The translations under genes were made by a program, and so were the position numbers. Below, one piece after another: positions 54,659 through 64,000 of a stretch of DNA of 64,000 nt. Where the stretch lies: NCBI GenBank assembly GCA_009731375.1, contig BJOX01000030.1:1289859-1353858 (forward strand), in the 5' to 3' direction. The DNA is from Paulinella micropora (Eukaryota; Cercozoa; Imbricatea; Euglyphida). The notes beneath the pieces were generated by a model, which ran no database searches, was not told where the DNA came from, and worked only from the letters and a program-made list of their open reading frames with translations. Numbering within the stretch: position 1 is the stretch's first letter; every line of letters begins with the position of its first letter.

Positions 54659-54735
54659 CCTGTCTGTCTGTGTGTACGTGTGTGTGTGTGTGTGTATGTG
54701 TGTGTGTATGTATGTATGTAAATAAATGCATGTGT
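54595..54735. repeat. GT/ATGT microsatellite
   Basis: (GT)n and (ATGT)n in the intron, bordering GGTATACC unit copy 2. Confidence 0.9.
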
Positions 54736-54945
54736 GTGTTAGCCTTTCAATGTTTGCCTTACATATCCAAGGTATACCTTGCAATAGCCAAGGTATACCT
54801 TGAAATAAACAAAGTATACCTTGAACTAGTCAAGATACCTTGAACTAGTCAAGGTATACCTTGATATTCCAAGGTATGGCTTGAAATATGAAGGTGACGT
54901 ACATAGAAAGATAGATAGACAGATAGACAGATAGATAGATAGATA
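54736..54945 (+). mobile_element. GGTATACC unit, copy 2
   Basis: Starts GTTAGCCTTTCAATGTTTGCC, has seven or so palindromes, and ends AAGGTGACGTACATAGA followed by GATA/GACA. It lies inside a minus-strand intron whose donor is at 54989. Confidence 0.8.
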
Positions 54946-54989
54946 CGTATGGACGTATATATGCACGCATGTATCTATAGAGGACTTAC

Positions 54990-55285
54990 TTGTGATCATG
55001 TCGTTGTGTACGGGCCACACGCTCTGAAGTATACAGTTCAACAATTGGTTCAGAAACGTCATGTGCTCAGACGTCTTGGTGACTTCCGGGCACTCTCCCA
55101 AACGCAATGCGCCAGGTGGACATTGGCGCTGGAACGGCTGCACGTTCGGTAGCCCGTAGCGATCGTGATTGTATGCGTCCACGTTGGCCAAAGGCATGAT
55201 GTCCTCCGCCCAAGCCGTAGCGGGGTCCCGTTGAGGGTAGACACGTTGCAGTTCTGCAAATGTAATTGTGTCGCCAAGACCCCAG
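54990..55285 (-). CDS. Exon of the chromodomain gene
   Basis: After GCTCACCAG it reads WGLGDTITFAELQRVYPQRD, PATAWAEDIMPLANVDAYNH and TSEHMTFLNQLLNCILQSVW, ending HNDMIT before GTAAGT. Well bounded and open. No known domain. Confidence 0.6.
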
Positions 55286-55314
55286 CTGGTGAGCACACAA
55301 GGACAATTATGGCA

Positions 55315-55316
<2 letters not shown>

Positions 55317-55349
<33 letters not shown>

Positions 55350-55496
55350 CCTCCCTCTCAATCTCTCTCTCTCTCTCTTTCTCTCAGAACAGCTAAGGTA
55401 AACCTTCAAACGGCAAGGTATACCCTGAAAATCCAAGGTATAACTTATCAAAAGGCAAGGTATTCCTTAAACAGCCAAGGCATACCTTGCAAAGTC

Positions 55497-55535
<39 letters not shown>
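55317..55535. repeat. CT tracts flanking a GGTATACC array
   Basis: (CT)n at 55317-55385, five palindrome variants (GCTAAGGTAAACCTTC, GCAAGGTATACCCTGA and others) at 55390-55492, (CT)n at 55500-55533. Confidence 0.85.
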
Positions 55536-55594
55536 GGTAGCAAAGTTGGGCTCTCCGTGCCAAGTGCCCAGCCTGAGGGAAGAAAAGACTTTAC

Positions 55595-55772
55595 CTCCGA
55601 GACGACGCAATATCACAAAAAGGTTTCTTTGTGCGCAAATCCTCAAGCACTGCCTTGGATGCTTCGAGCGTTCTCCCTGCCCTCAGTTGTTCCGGTGCGG
55701 GGGGCACCAGGTTAACACGCTGTCCAGTAGTAACACAAACGCTGGCACGTTTGGCTGCAAAATCACGTCGAC
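55595..55772 (-). CDS. Exon of the chromodomain gene
   Basis: After CTTGCGCCAG it reads [40 protein letters not shown] and [16 protein letters not shown], before GTAAAG. 178 bp. No known domain. Confidence 0.55.
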
Positions 55773-55812
55773 CTGGCGCAAGGGGGCCTGCGCGTGTATG
55801 TAGCATATTTCT

Positions 55813-55813
55813 T

Positions 55814-55852
<39 letters not shown>

Positions 55853-55986
55853 ATCTATCTATCTATCTATCTATCCATCTATCCATCCATCCATCAATCC
55901 ATCAATCCATCAATCCATCAATCCATCCATCCATCCACCCACCCACCCACATCCATCCATTCATCCATCCATCCATCTATCCATCC

Positions 55987-56029
<43 letters not shown>

Positions 56030-56030
56030 C

Positions 56031-56078
<48 letters not shown>

Positions 56079-56079
56079 C
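55813..56079. repeat. TATC/CATC microsatellite
   Basis: TATC with CATC and CACC variants, leading straight into reversed repeat A copy 4. Confidence 0.95.
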
Positions 56080-56389
56080 CTTTCTCGCTTGTTGAGCCCA
56101 GAATAAAACCCACAGTGCTCTGTCGGTTTATACTAGACTGTCGAACAGTCTCGAAACTCCATCTGCTTACTGGGTCCTCTGTAATGGAGGTGGGAGCTCG
56201 TTCTGCAAGGGGCGCTTATGGAACGAGCCCTGGCCCCGCCTGGTACTAGGGAGATTTGGTATTGCCTGTATCAGTCCCTTCCGTGCAAACATCACGGCTT
56301 AGCTGGGCATCGGGTTAATACTTTACCCACAGACTTCCTTGGTTGACGAAATCAGAAGCTCCTTTTTTCTGACATTAGTCGATATTTCA
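56080..56389 (-). repeat. Dispersed repeat A, copy 4 (reverse, truncated)
   Basis: Begins CTTTCTCGCTTGTTGAGCCC and ends CATTAGTCGATATTTC at TATC. It lacks about the last 120 bp of the full repeat. Shows that the repeat reaches both sides of the viral element. Confidence 0.85.
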
Positions 56390-56476
56390 TCTATCTATCT
56401 ATCTATCCACATATATGTTACAACCTGATAGTTGACGCTGCCTGAGCTTTCTAGTTTGTCTAGTTCACGCGTTAGC

Positions 56477-56505
56477 CTACATACATACATACATACATAC
56501 ATACA

Positions 56506-56536
<31 letters not shown>

Positions 56537-56697
56537 CATGCATGCATGCATGCATGCATACATGCATACATACATACATACATACATACATGCATACATA
56601 CATATACATACATACATACATATACATACATACATACCGCTTCTGTTCAAGGTAGAGCGCGCCCACGTCCCCCACCTCGCCTAACAGAGAGAGTGAG

Positions 56698-56744
<47 letters not shown>

Positions 56745-57165
56745 AGAGAGAAGAGAAGAGAAGAGAAGAGAGGAGAGGAGAGGAGAGGAGAAGAGAGGAG
56801 AAGAGAAGAGAAGAGAAGATAAGAGAAGAAGTAGAAGAAGAAGAAGAAGAAGAAGAAGAAGAAGAAGAAGAAGAAGAAGAAGAAGAAGAAGAAGAAGAAG
56901 AAGAAGAAGAAGAAGAAGAAGAGAAGAAGAAGAAGGAGGAGGAGAAGGAGGAGAAGAAGAAGAAGAAGAAGAAGAAGGAGGAGGAGGAGGAGGAGGAGGA
57001 GGAGGAGGAGAAGAAGAAGAAGAAGAAGAAGAAGAAGAAGAAGAAGAAGAAGAAGAAGAAGAAGAAGAAAAAGGAGGAGGAGGAGGAGAAGGAGAAGAAG
57101 AAGAAGAAGAAGGAGAAGGAGGAGGAGGAGGAGAAGAAGAAGAAGAAGAAGAAGAAGATGCCCAT
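56477..57165. repeat. ACAT, GA and GAA/GGA arrays
   Basis: (ACAT)n at 56477-56637, (GA)n and GAGAA at 56693-56830, and (GAA)n/(GGA)n at 56830-57160. Homopolymeric frames here (poly-E, poly-K, poly-L, poly-S) are artefacts unless part of the intron. Confidence 0.9.
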
Positions 57166-57262
57166 CACCAACATCATCTCCCTCACTCCCCCCCCCCCCT
57201 CTCTCTCTCTCTCTCTCGTTGCACATACTTGCGTGCTCTTGGCCATTTTGCATTACACGCAC

Positions 57263-57578
57263 CCCCTTCGCGTTCTCATGTACAAACCATAATGAGTCCC
57301 GGTACTTTTGGTACTCTTGCATACTTGCTTCTAATGCTGCCGGGTCACTCCGGCTCATGTTCAGCTGAGTACCCAAGGACTCTAGCTTGACGTAATGTGC
57401 TTTCCGATCACCCTGGTTTTTGTTGCCGTAGTAGACATCGCGGATGTACAGTACCTTGGCATCCGGCGGAGGTGCAAGCTGCTTCGGATGCTGCAACCGG
57501 TGCAAGGCTTCGGCTTCGCCTTCCCCCTCTTCATCCTCCCGGTCCTCCACTTCGTATGCCCGCCCTGCCTAGAGACGC
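57263..57578 (-). CDS. Exon of the chromodomain gene
   Basis: After GTCTCTAG it reads GRAYEVEDREDEEGEGEAEA, LHRLQHPKQLAPPPDAKVLY and IRDVYYGNKNQGDRKAHYVK, then LESLGTQLNMSRSDPAALEA and YRDSLWFVHENAK, before GTGCGT. 316 bp. The upstream CTAG would be an in-frame stop if not an acceptor, which supports the splice call. No known domain. Confidence 0.6.
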
Positions 57579-57644
57579 GCTACCAAGACCTCATTGCGGA
57601 GTGTCTCTGTCCACACACACAAACACCATTTTTTGTGTGTTTTC

Positions 57645-58182
57645 TTGTATTATTATTATTACTATTATTATTATTATTATTTCAGATATAGTAAATCTGC
57701 CTTGGAGTGTTGACTGTGACATATTTGAGGGAAATCCCGATGAAAAAACCTAGTCACACTTGCTAAACAGAGTTCCAGCCCAATGGCCTCAAGGCGTTAA
57801 ACTGTGACGCCAACTCATAACCCTTTGGTGGTAGATGCTGGGGAGGAGGGTCGTTGCGCGCGTAAAAGATCTTAAACTCCGCATATGCTGGTTGATAGCC
57901 CAGGACCCAGCAGACACCAGATTGTTATGGGTGGGGTTTCGAGGCAGCTCTAGCAACCGCGCTTGGTGTATGCACTTGCACATTCGGTGACGTCTTGCAA
58001 GAGGTTGCTGGGACTGCGGAATAACCTCGGCTTAGTGCAGTCTTGCCCTCAGGAGCTCCATCGGTGGCCCCGATCATCAGGCGAGAGACTGACACGGGGG
58101 GGTGGAGGACCTCGAGCAAGGGTATTGGAGGCTTATGTCCGTTGAGGATATGCCATTAGCTGCATCAGTACGCCTCAGATAT

Positions 58183-58216
<34 letters not shown>

Positions 58217-58220
58217 GGGA
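57645..58220. repeat. ATT-flanked inserted element in an intron
   Basis: (ATT)n at 57648-57680 followed by CAGATATAGTA, about 480 bp of unique sequence, then CAGATATAGTA and (TTA)n at 58170-58216. The 11-base direct repeat and the ATT tracts suggest an inserted element with a target duplication or two copies of one element. A further ATT array is at 58389-58452. Confidence 0.55.
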
Positions 58221-58388
58221 GTACATAGGCCATCGGTCCTTTCCATGGGCTGATTGGTATAAAGCTCCTAGAGTAATGTTCTATGCCGTCACTTCCTTTA
58301 TTCCACCGATTGGTGTGGAGAATTTCCTTATGGAATGGAGGACTGGATGCACATGGCCTTTTGGCTCAGCAATTGGCAGGAGATACAC

Positions 58389-58428
<40 letters not shown>

Positions 58429-58445
58429 GTTATTATTATTATTAC

Positions 58446-58928
58446 TATTATTTCCCCCTTTTGTTTCTCCCACATACCTAATTCCTTTTCGCGTTGCTTC
58501 AACTCCTCGCGGGACTTTGCTGCCTCTGCTTTTTGGGCTTTCAGGAGTTGCTCATACCTGTCCAGATGCTGAATAGTGAACTCTTGGATCCAACTGCGCG
58601 GGCAGCGCGCCAATACACTTCACGCAAAGCCTCTTTGCGGCACTCGAACTCAAGGTTCTTTGTGACGCCTTCCTTTCTGAGCCTTTTTAGTATCCTGGTC
58701 CGCTCTTTTCCAGGGAGGTCATGAAAAACGAAACGTCTCCACCATACCAGTTCTGCGTAGGTGTGGGTCCATTCCCAAGGCAATTTTCCTTTCTGGATGT
58801 ACCTGTCTATCATCATCTCCTTGATGGCCAAGCTATGTTCTATTTCCTTCTCCTCTTCCTCGATCGGCAGGAAATCGGCCTGGAGATCTTTCTGCCACGC
58901 AGCATCCGAACAAATAGACATGCAAGGA
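58446..58928 (-). CDS. Exon of the chromodomain gene (one frameshift)
   Basis: The acceptor is AAAGGCTAAG, the edge of GGTATACC unit copy 3. Reads CSDAAWQKDLQADFLPIEEE, EIEHSLAIKEMMIDRYIQKG and WWRRFVFHDLPGKERTRILK to EALREVYW, then in another frame SWIQEFTIQHLDRYEQLLKA and a coiled coil (KSREELKQREKELGMWEK). The shift lies near 58605. The donor is probably inside the ATT array. Such charged helical sequence suits a chromatin-complex subunit. Confidence 0.5.
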
Positions 58929-59145
58929 CTTAGCCTTTCAATGTTTACCTGTACCTTTAAATAGTCAAGGTAGGCCTTGAAATAGTCAAGGTACACCTTG
59001 AAGTAGTCAAGGCATACCTTGCAATAGTCAAGGTATACCTTGAAGTAGTCAGGATATACCAATAGTCAAGGTATACCTTGAAATATTAAGGTATACCTTG
59101 ATATTCCAAGGTATGCCTTGAAATATCAAGGTGACGTACATAGAA
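58906..59145 (+). mobile_element. GGTATACC unit, copy 3 (forms an intron end)
   Basis: Starts CATCCGAACAAATAGACATG, CAAGGACTTAGCCTTTCAAT, has nine or so palindromes and ends AAGGTGACGTACATAGA before GATA. On the minus strand it supplies the acceptor (CTAAG) of the intron 59291-58929. Confidence 0.8.
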
Positions 59146-59176
59146 AGATAGACAGATAGATAGATAGGTAGATAGG

Positions 59177-59223
<47 letters not shown>

Positions 59224-59228
59224 GTAGG

Positions 59229-59283
<55 letters not shown>
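59146..59283. repeat. GATA microsatellite
   Basis: GATA/GTAG array, part of the same intron; the donor (GTACGTTTC on the minus strand) lies directly beside it. Confidence 0.95.
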
Positions 59284-59284
<1 letters not shown>

Positions 59285-59291
59285 AACGTAC

Positions 59292-60243
<952 letters not shown>

Positions 60244-60317
60244 GGCTCAGCACACGTTTGCAACCTACATATCCATTTTGCAACCTATGCAAATTATTTG
60301 CAAACGTGTGCTGAGCC
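60244..60317. repeat. Perfect 20-bp inverted repeat
   Basis: Arms GGCTCAGCACACGTTTGCAA (60244-60263) and its exact complement (60298-60317), with a 34-base loop that contains TTTGCAACCTATGCAAA. Soon after come four TTGGCAAGGTT-like motifs (60454-60535). Confidence 0.85.
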
Positions 60318-60579
60318 AACGAGCTGCAGTGAACGAACGCAAATATGCATACGTTGCAAGGTGCTGTTGGGCCATGCAACGGTTGTCGAGCGACCAAAAA
60401 TTGACGGGGACCCGGAAATTTTTGCAACAAATTATGCTGTGACATGGGCAAGGGTTGGCAAGGTATGCTGTGCTTTTGGCAAGGTTTGGCAAGGTTTCCA
60501 AGCAAATCGTACCTGCAGAAGGAGGGTTGGCAAGGTTTCCCTCTCGAGTTGATGGGGTCCTCAGCAAAAATCAAATCAA

Positions 60580-61190
60580 ACCAGAAACGGAAAACTAATT
60601 AGCAACGCAATCGTTCAGGCTGACCAGAATTCTGCAAGGACCGGGGGAGTTATTAATGAGAACTGTTAGTTCTTCACTAGTACTTGAGGGAACAATTTTA
60701 CACTTGGATATTATTATGTTTATGTTATGGATATATGTTCTTGTAAATTTGTATGTATACACACACACACACGTGCACACACACACACACACACATATAT
60801 AATATATATATATATGTATATAATATATATATATATATATTATATATATTACATATATATTATATATATATGTGTGTGTACATGTATTCATGTATGTATG
60901 TACATGTATCTAAATATGTACATGTATGTATGTAAGCCTGTTTGTCTGTGTGCATGTATGTGTATGTTGCATGACAGTTCATGGTGCCATCCTTGTCGAG
61001 TCGAAAATTAAATACAGACCTGGTAGGTAGGTAGCTATAGATAGGTATATAGATACAAACATACACACAAAACAAGTTTATTGAAGCTACTTTTTGCAAA
61101 TTTACTAAGTACGTTCAGATTCCAGCTGCAGAAGATAACAATTTAATGAAATGATAAAACGACAACTTTGCAGTGTCATTGAGCTGAAAA
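60580..61190. other. Non-coding, CA/TA-rich stretch
   Basis: (CA)n at 60760-60792, (TA)n at 60796-60872, ATGT variants to 60965. No exon could be supported. Confidence 0.4.
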
Positions 61191-61196
61191 GCTCAG

Positions 61197-61300
61197 TTAC
61201 TCGACGCGATAGCCCATGCAGAAGTCGAGGCCTCCCAGGCAGTTGGGGCAGTCCGGGGAGAACTCGTATAGGTAGCGCAGGGCCCCATTGTTGTCACATA
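61197..61300 (-). CDS. Candidate C-terminal exon with Cys motif
   Basis: Reads NGALRYLYEFSPDCPNCLGG then LDFCMGYRVE and TAA at 61197-61199. CPNC...C could bind zinc. The acceptor is not clear (TA-rich sequence precedes), so the call is weak. Confidence 0.3.
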
Positions 61301-61435
61301 TATATGTATACACACATATATATATATACATATATATATATGTATAAATATATATGTATATATACACACACACACAATGTCATATATATATATGTAATAC
61401 ATATATATATATCACACACAATTATATGTACCTCA

Positions 61436-61468
<33 letters not shown>

Positions 61469-61708
61469 ACGCACAAGTACATATGTATTGTTCATACCAA
61501 ACTCAAGGTATGCCTTAAAAAGGTAAGGTATACCTTAACTAAATATTAGGGCATACCTTAAAATCTCTGTCTCTCTCTCTCTAGGATCTCTCTCTCTCTC
61601 TCTAGGATCTCTCTCTCTCTAGGATCTCTCTCTCTCTAGGATCTCTCTCTCTCTCTCTAGGATCTCTCTCTCTCTCTCTAGGATCTCTCTCTCTCTCTAG
61701 GATCTCTC

Positions 61709-61769
<61 letters not shown>

Positions 61770-61770
61770 G
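61300..61770. repeat. TA, CA, palindrome array and CTCTAGGAT minisatellite
   Basis: (TA)n/(CA)n at 61300-61475, three GGTATACC variants at 61500-61560, then about nine copies of TCTCTCTCTAGGAT at 61565-61710, then (CT)n up to CGCAG at 61770. Confidence 0.85.
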
Positions 61771-62779
61771 CCCGGATGTCCCTGGTACTTGCCACACGCA
61801 CGGCAAGGCAACAAGGATCCTCCATATGCCAGTGCAGTAAATGCGGTGGGAGCCACCGCATCTCATATTCCATGATGTGAGTGCCTACAACCTCTAAATA
61901 CTTCCTCAGTGACTGCTACAATTATCTGTTGTAATTGGAACTCCCACGTCTGACTTCTGTGTTGCCAGGAGAAAACACATCAAGAAGTACGGTATTCCTC
62001 CGCTGACTGGTCGCGCAGGAAACAAAAGGAAACGCACAGGAAATAAAAGGAAACGTCACAACAGTAAGCAACAAAGGCATGAACAAAGCAATGATTACGG
62101 AGAAGAAGACCAGGTACGAGTAGCAGAGGACCAGGAACAGGACGAGAACCAAAACGAAGATTTTTGTACAAGTAGCTTTTCCCCATTTTGGTTCTCGTCC
62201 TGTTCCTGTTCCTCTGCTACTTGTACCTTTTCTTCTTCTCCGTAATCATTGATTTGTTCATGCCTTTGTCGGCAGAGCGAGGGATTGCAAGAAGAGCAAG
62301 GAAACCCAGGAGAGCAACGCGAGGGAGACCAAGACGTGGAAGCGCTGGAAGAACGTGAGGGAGACCAAGACCTGGATGGGCCAGACGCTCACGAGGAAGG
62401 CGAAGCTGCAGGGATAGAAGAGGAACAGGACGAGGAACAAGGCGAGGAAGAAGACGAGGAACAAGTCGAGGAAGAAGACGATAGCAGTCCCGAGACGAGT
62501 GGTCAGGACAGCATGCCAGAATCCTCGGGCTCCGATCCCGAAGATGAAGCACAGCACGGATGCGGAAAACGGGCCAGGACGTTAGCTGCTGTGGACACTA
62601 TCCTCAGTGAACCCTTTGTTACAGGGCCGGGCCCACAGGTGGACCAGCTTACGGTGGCTCATATTGCAATTTGTTTGTTACACTTGATGCATGTCCATCG
62701 AGTGTCGTACAAGGCGATGGACGCCATAATGACCTTGCTGACAGAGCTAGTAACACCCCACGAACAAGCCGCCACCTAG
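61771..62779 (+). CDS. Three-exon protein, possibly N-terminus of a Tnp2/KDZ-type transposase
   Basis: Exons 61771-61876 (donor GTGAGT), 61969-62113 (acceptor GTTGCCAG, donor GTACGA) and 62276-62779 (acceptor GTCGGCAG, stop TAG) join in phase. The protein has CQCSKCGGSHRISYSMMRKH then IKKYGIPPLTG, a CxCxxCGG...H pattern like the start of CACTA/Tnp2 or KDZ transposases, then a Lys/Arg-rich and a long acidic region, and ends VDQLTVAHIAICLLHLMHVH, RVSYKAMDAIMTLLTEL. That helical segment also resembles the one preceding such transposase cores. No catalytic core is seen before the stop. Transposase identity is inference. Confidence 0.5.
62071..62269. repeat. 85-bp inverted repeat spanning an exon-intron border
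   Basis: Left arm 62071-62156 covers the end of exon 2 and the start of the intron; right arm 62184-62269 is its near-complete reverse complement and ends seven bases before exon 3. Almost the whole intron is therefore one arm plus loop of a hairpin. Confidence 0.85.
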
Positions 62780-62792
62780 AAGCGACTGCATG

Positions 62793-62870
62793 GCTTGGTA
62801 ATGACCTCGCGGCCAGAGGTGGTCACGCACATACGGTCCGTGTTGTTATGTATGCAAGCAAGACAAAGTG
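62793..62870 (+). repeat. Flank duplicate, left copy
   Basis: GCTTGGTAATGACCTCGCGG to AAGCAAGACAAAGTGT, repeated at 63735-63812 with few changes. The two copies bracket GGTATACC unit 4, a GATA array, repeat A copy 5 and another GATA array. Confidence 0.85.
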
Positions 62871-62885
62871 TGTTGTTATGTATGC

Positions 62886-63079
62886 AAGCATCCGAAGAAA
62901 TAGACATGCAAGGACTTAGCCTTCAATGTTTACCTTACATATCCAAGGCATGCCTTGAAATAGTCAGGATATACCTTGAAATAGCCAAGGTATACCTTGA
63001 ACTAGTCAGGGTATACCTTGCGATATCAAGGTATGCCCTGATATTCCAAGGTATACTTTGAAATATTAAGGTGACGTAC

Positions 63080-63083
<4 letters not shown>
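62886..63083 (+). mobile_element. GGTATACC unit, copy 4
   Basis: Starts GCATCCGAAGAAATAGACAT, GCAAGGACTTAGCCTTCAAT, contains about seven palindromes (AAGGCATGCCTTGA, AAGGTATACCTTGA and others) and ends AAGGTGACGTACATAGA before GATA. Confidence 0.8.
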
Positions 63084-63135
<52 letters not shown>

Positions 63136-63144
63136 GTAGATAGG

Positions 63145-63208
<64 letters not shown>
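63084..63208. repeat. GATA microsatellite
   Basis: Between GGTATACC unit 4 and repeat A copy 5. Confidence 0.95.
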
Positions 63209-63209
<1 letters not shown>

Positions 63210-63643
63210 GAAATATCGACTAATGTCAGAAAAAGGGAGCTTCTGATTTCGTCAACCAGGAAGTCTGTGGGTAAAGTATTAACCCGATGCCCAGCTAAGC
63301 CGTGATGTTTGCACGGAGGGGACTGATACAGGCAATACCAAAGCTCCCTAGTACCAGGCGGGGCCAGGGCTCGTTCCATAAAGCGCCCCTTGCAGAACGA
63401 GCTCCCACCTCCATTACAGAGGGCCCAGTAAGCAGATGGAGTTTCGAGACTGTTCGACAGTCTAGTATAAACCGACAGAGCACTGTGGGTTTTATTCCGG
63501 GCTCAACAAGCGAGAAAGGGCACCCTGAGGGAACAGGATTGTGCTTCCCGTCGCTATTTCGGCATGTGACTTATAGGCGTATGGCTAGGCACACAAAAGG
63601 CACCCCACCACGGGCCCAGCACACCCATACCATCCCCTAATTC
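63209..63643 (+). repeat. Dispersed repeat A, copy 5
   Basis: Full-length copy (GAAATATCGACTAATGTCAG to CCCCTAATTCTC), very close to copy 3, between GATA arrays. Confidence 0.9.
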
Positions 63644-63691
63644 TCAGATAGATAGATAGATGGATAGATAGATACATAGATAGACAGATAA

Positions 63692-63734
<43 letters not shown>
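63644..63734. repeat. GATA microsatellite
   Basis: GATA with GGATA, GACA and AATA variants. Confidence 0.95.
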
Positions 63735-63735
<1 letters not shown>

Positions 63736-63812
63736 CTTGGTCATGACCTCGCGGCCAGAGGTGGTCACGTACATACGGTCCGTGTTGTTATGTACGCAAG
63801 CAAGACAAAGTG
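63735..63812 (+). repeat. Flank duplicate, right copy
   Basis: GCTTGGTCATGACCTCGCGG to CAAGACAAAGTGT, the partner of 62793-62870. Confidence 0.85.
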
Positions 63813-63933
63813 TATTTGTGAGTGTGTGCCTGGATTAGGTTCTTCCGTGATTGCAGCCTCACTCCATTCGTGGAGGCGTCAGGGGATTGCAAACAAGGGC
63901 ATCCATTGCGCAGGGAACGTTTATTTGTTGCAG

Positions 63934-64000
63934 CCCCTGGAACCCCAAGTCCAAGCATTTGTGGGCACCGTAGGATGGGACGACATCCACCGGGACGTGG
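63934..64000 (+). CDS. Partial exon running off the window
   Basis: After TTATTTGTTGCAG it reads PLEPQVQAFVGTVGWDDIHR then DV to the last base. Open in this frame with a clean acceptor. It may continue the gene at 61771-62779, but the link is not shown. Confidence 0.35.

Overview
The window looks like nuclear DNA of a microbial eukaryote, most likely an alga or another protist. Coding regions are split by short GT-AG introns with CT-rich acceptors, microsatellites (mainly GATA/TATC) fill much of the sequence, and six 10-base N gaps mark scaffold joins beside homopolymers or repeats. I cannot name the species. No rRNA, tRNA or CRISPR array could be supported.

Layout. (1) 1-8.3 kb: the end of a plus-strand gene (56-497), a minus-strand gene (about 5.94 to 1.72 kb) that ends in an N6/N4-type DNA methyltransferase-like domain, and plus-strand exons of unknown function (6.45-8.29 kb). 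Introns of 59-91 bp here carry a near-perfect palindrome, AAAAATATG-N-CATATTTTT. (2) 8.3-26.2 kb: a GATA/TATC-dominated domain holding plus-strand ankyrin exons, mostly one 33-residue repeat per 99-bp exon, plus several GATA-bounded dispersed repeat families (A-F here), with a local exon duplication and a GATA-bounded inversion. (3) 26.2-28.25 kb: further plus-strand exons with the same palindrome-bearing introns. (4) 28.27-48.9 kb: an AT-rich endogenous polinton-like virus (Maverick/Polinton/PLV type), with protein-primed DNA polymerase B, rve integrase, tail-fibre-like protein with an S74 chaperone domain, FtsK/HerA-type packaging ATPase, adenovirus-type cysteine protease, penton-like minor capsid protein and major capsid protein. 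Nearly every large gene has frameshifts or stops, so it is either a decayed insertion or contains uncorrected indels. (5) 48.9-63.1 kb: a region with a second palindrome family, CAAGGTATACCTTG, arranged in arrays inside a recurrent unit that also supplies intron sequence. Minus-strand genes here look chromatin-related: a chromodomain protein of at least ten exons, a RanBP2-finger/SAM-methyltransferase-like gene and a SET-like fragment. A plus-strand three-exon gene resembles the N-terminus of Tnp2/KDZ-type transposases. (6) 63.2-64 kb: another copy of repeat A, a duplicated flank and a partial exon running off the end.

How parts work together. The viral genes form a recognisable replication, integration and virion-assembly set, with a shared TATACAATG-like start context and repeated intergenic hairpins that may end transcripts. 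The host part is dominated by repeat-driven remodelling: palindromic sequences coincide with introns in two separate regions with two unrelated consensus sequences, and the GATA arrays act as boundaries for dispersed elements, insertions and an inversion.
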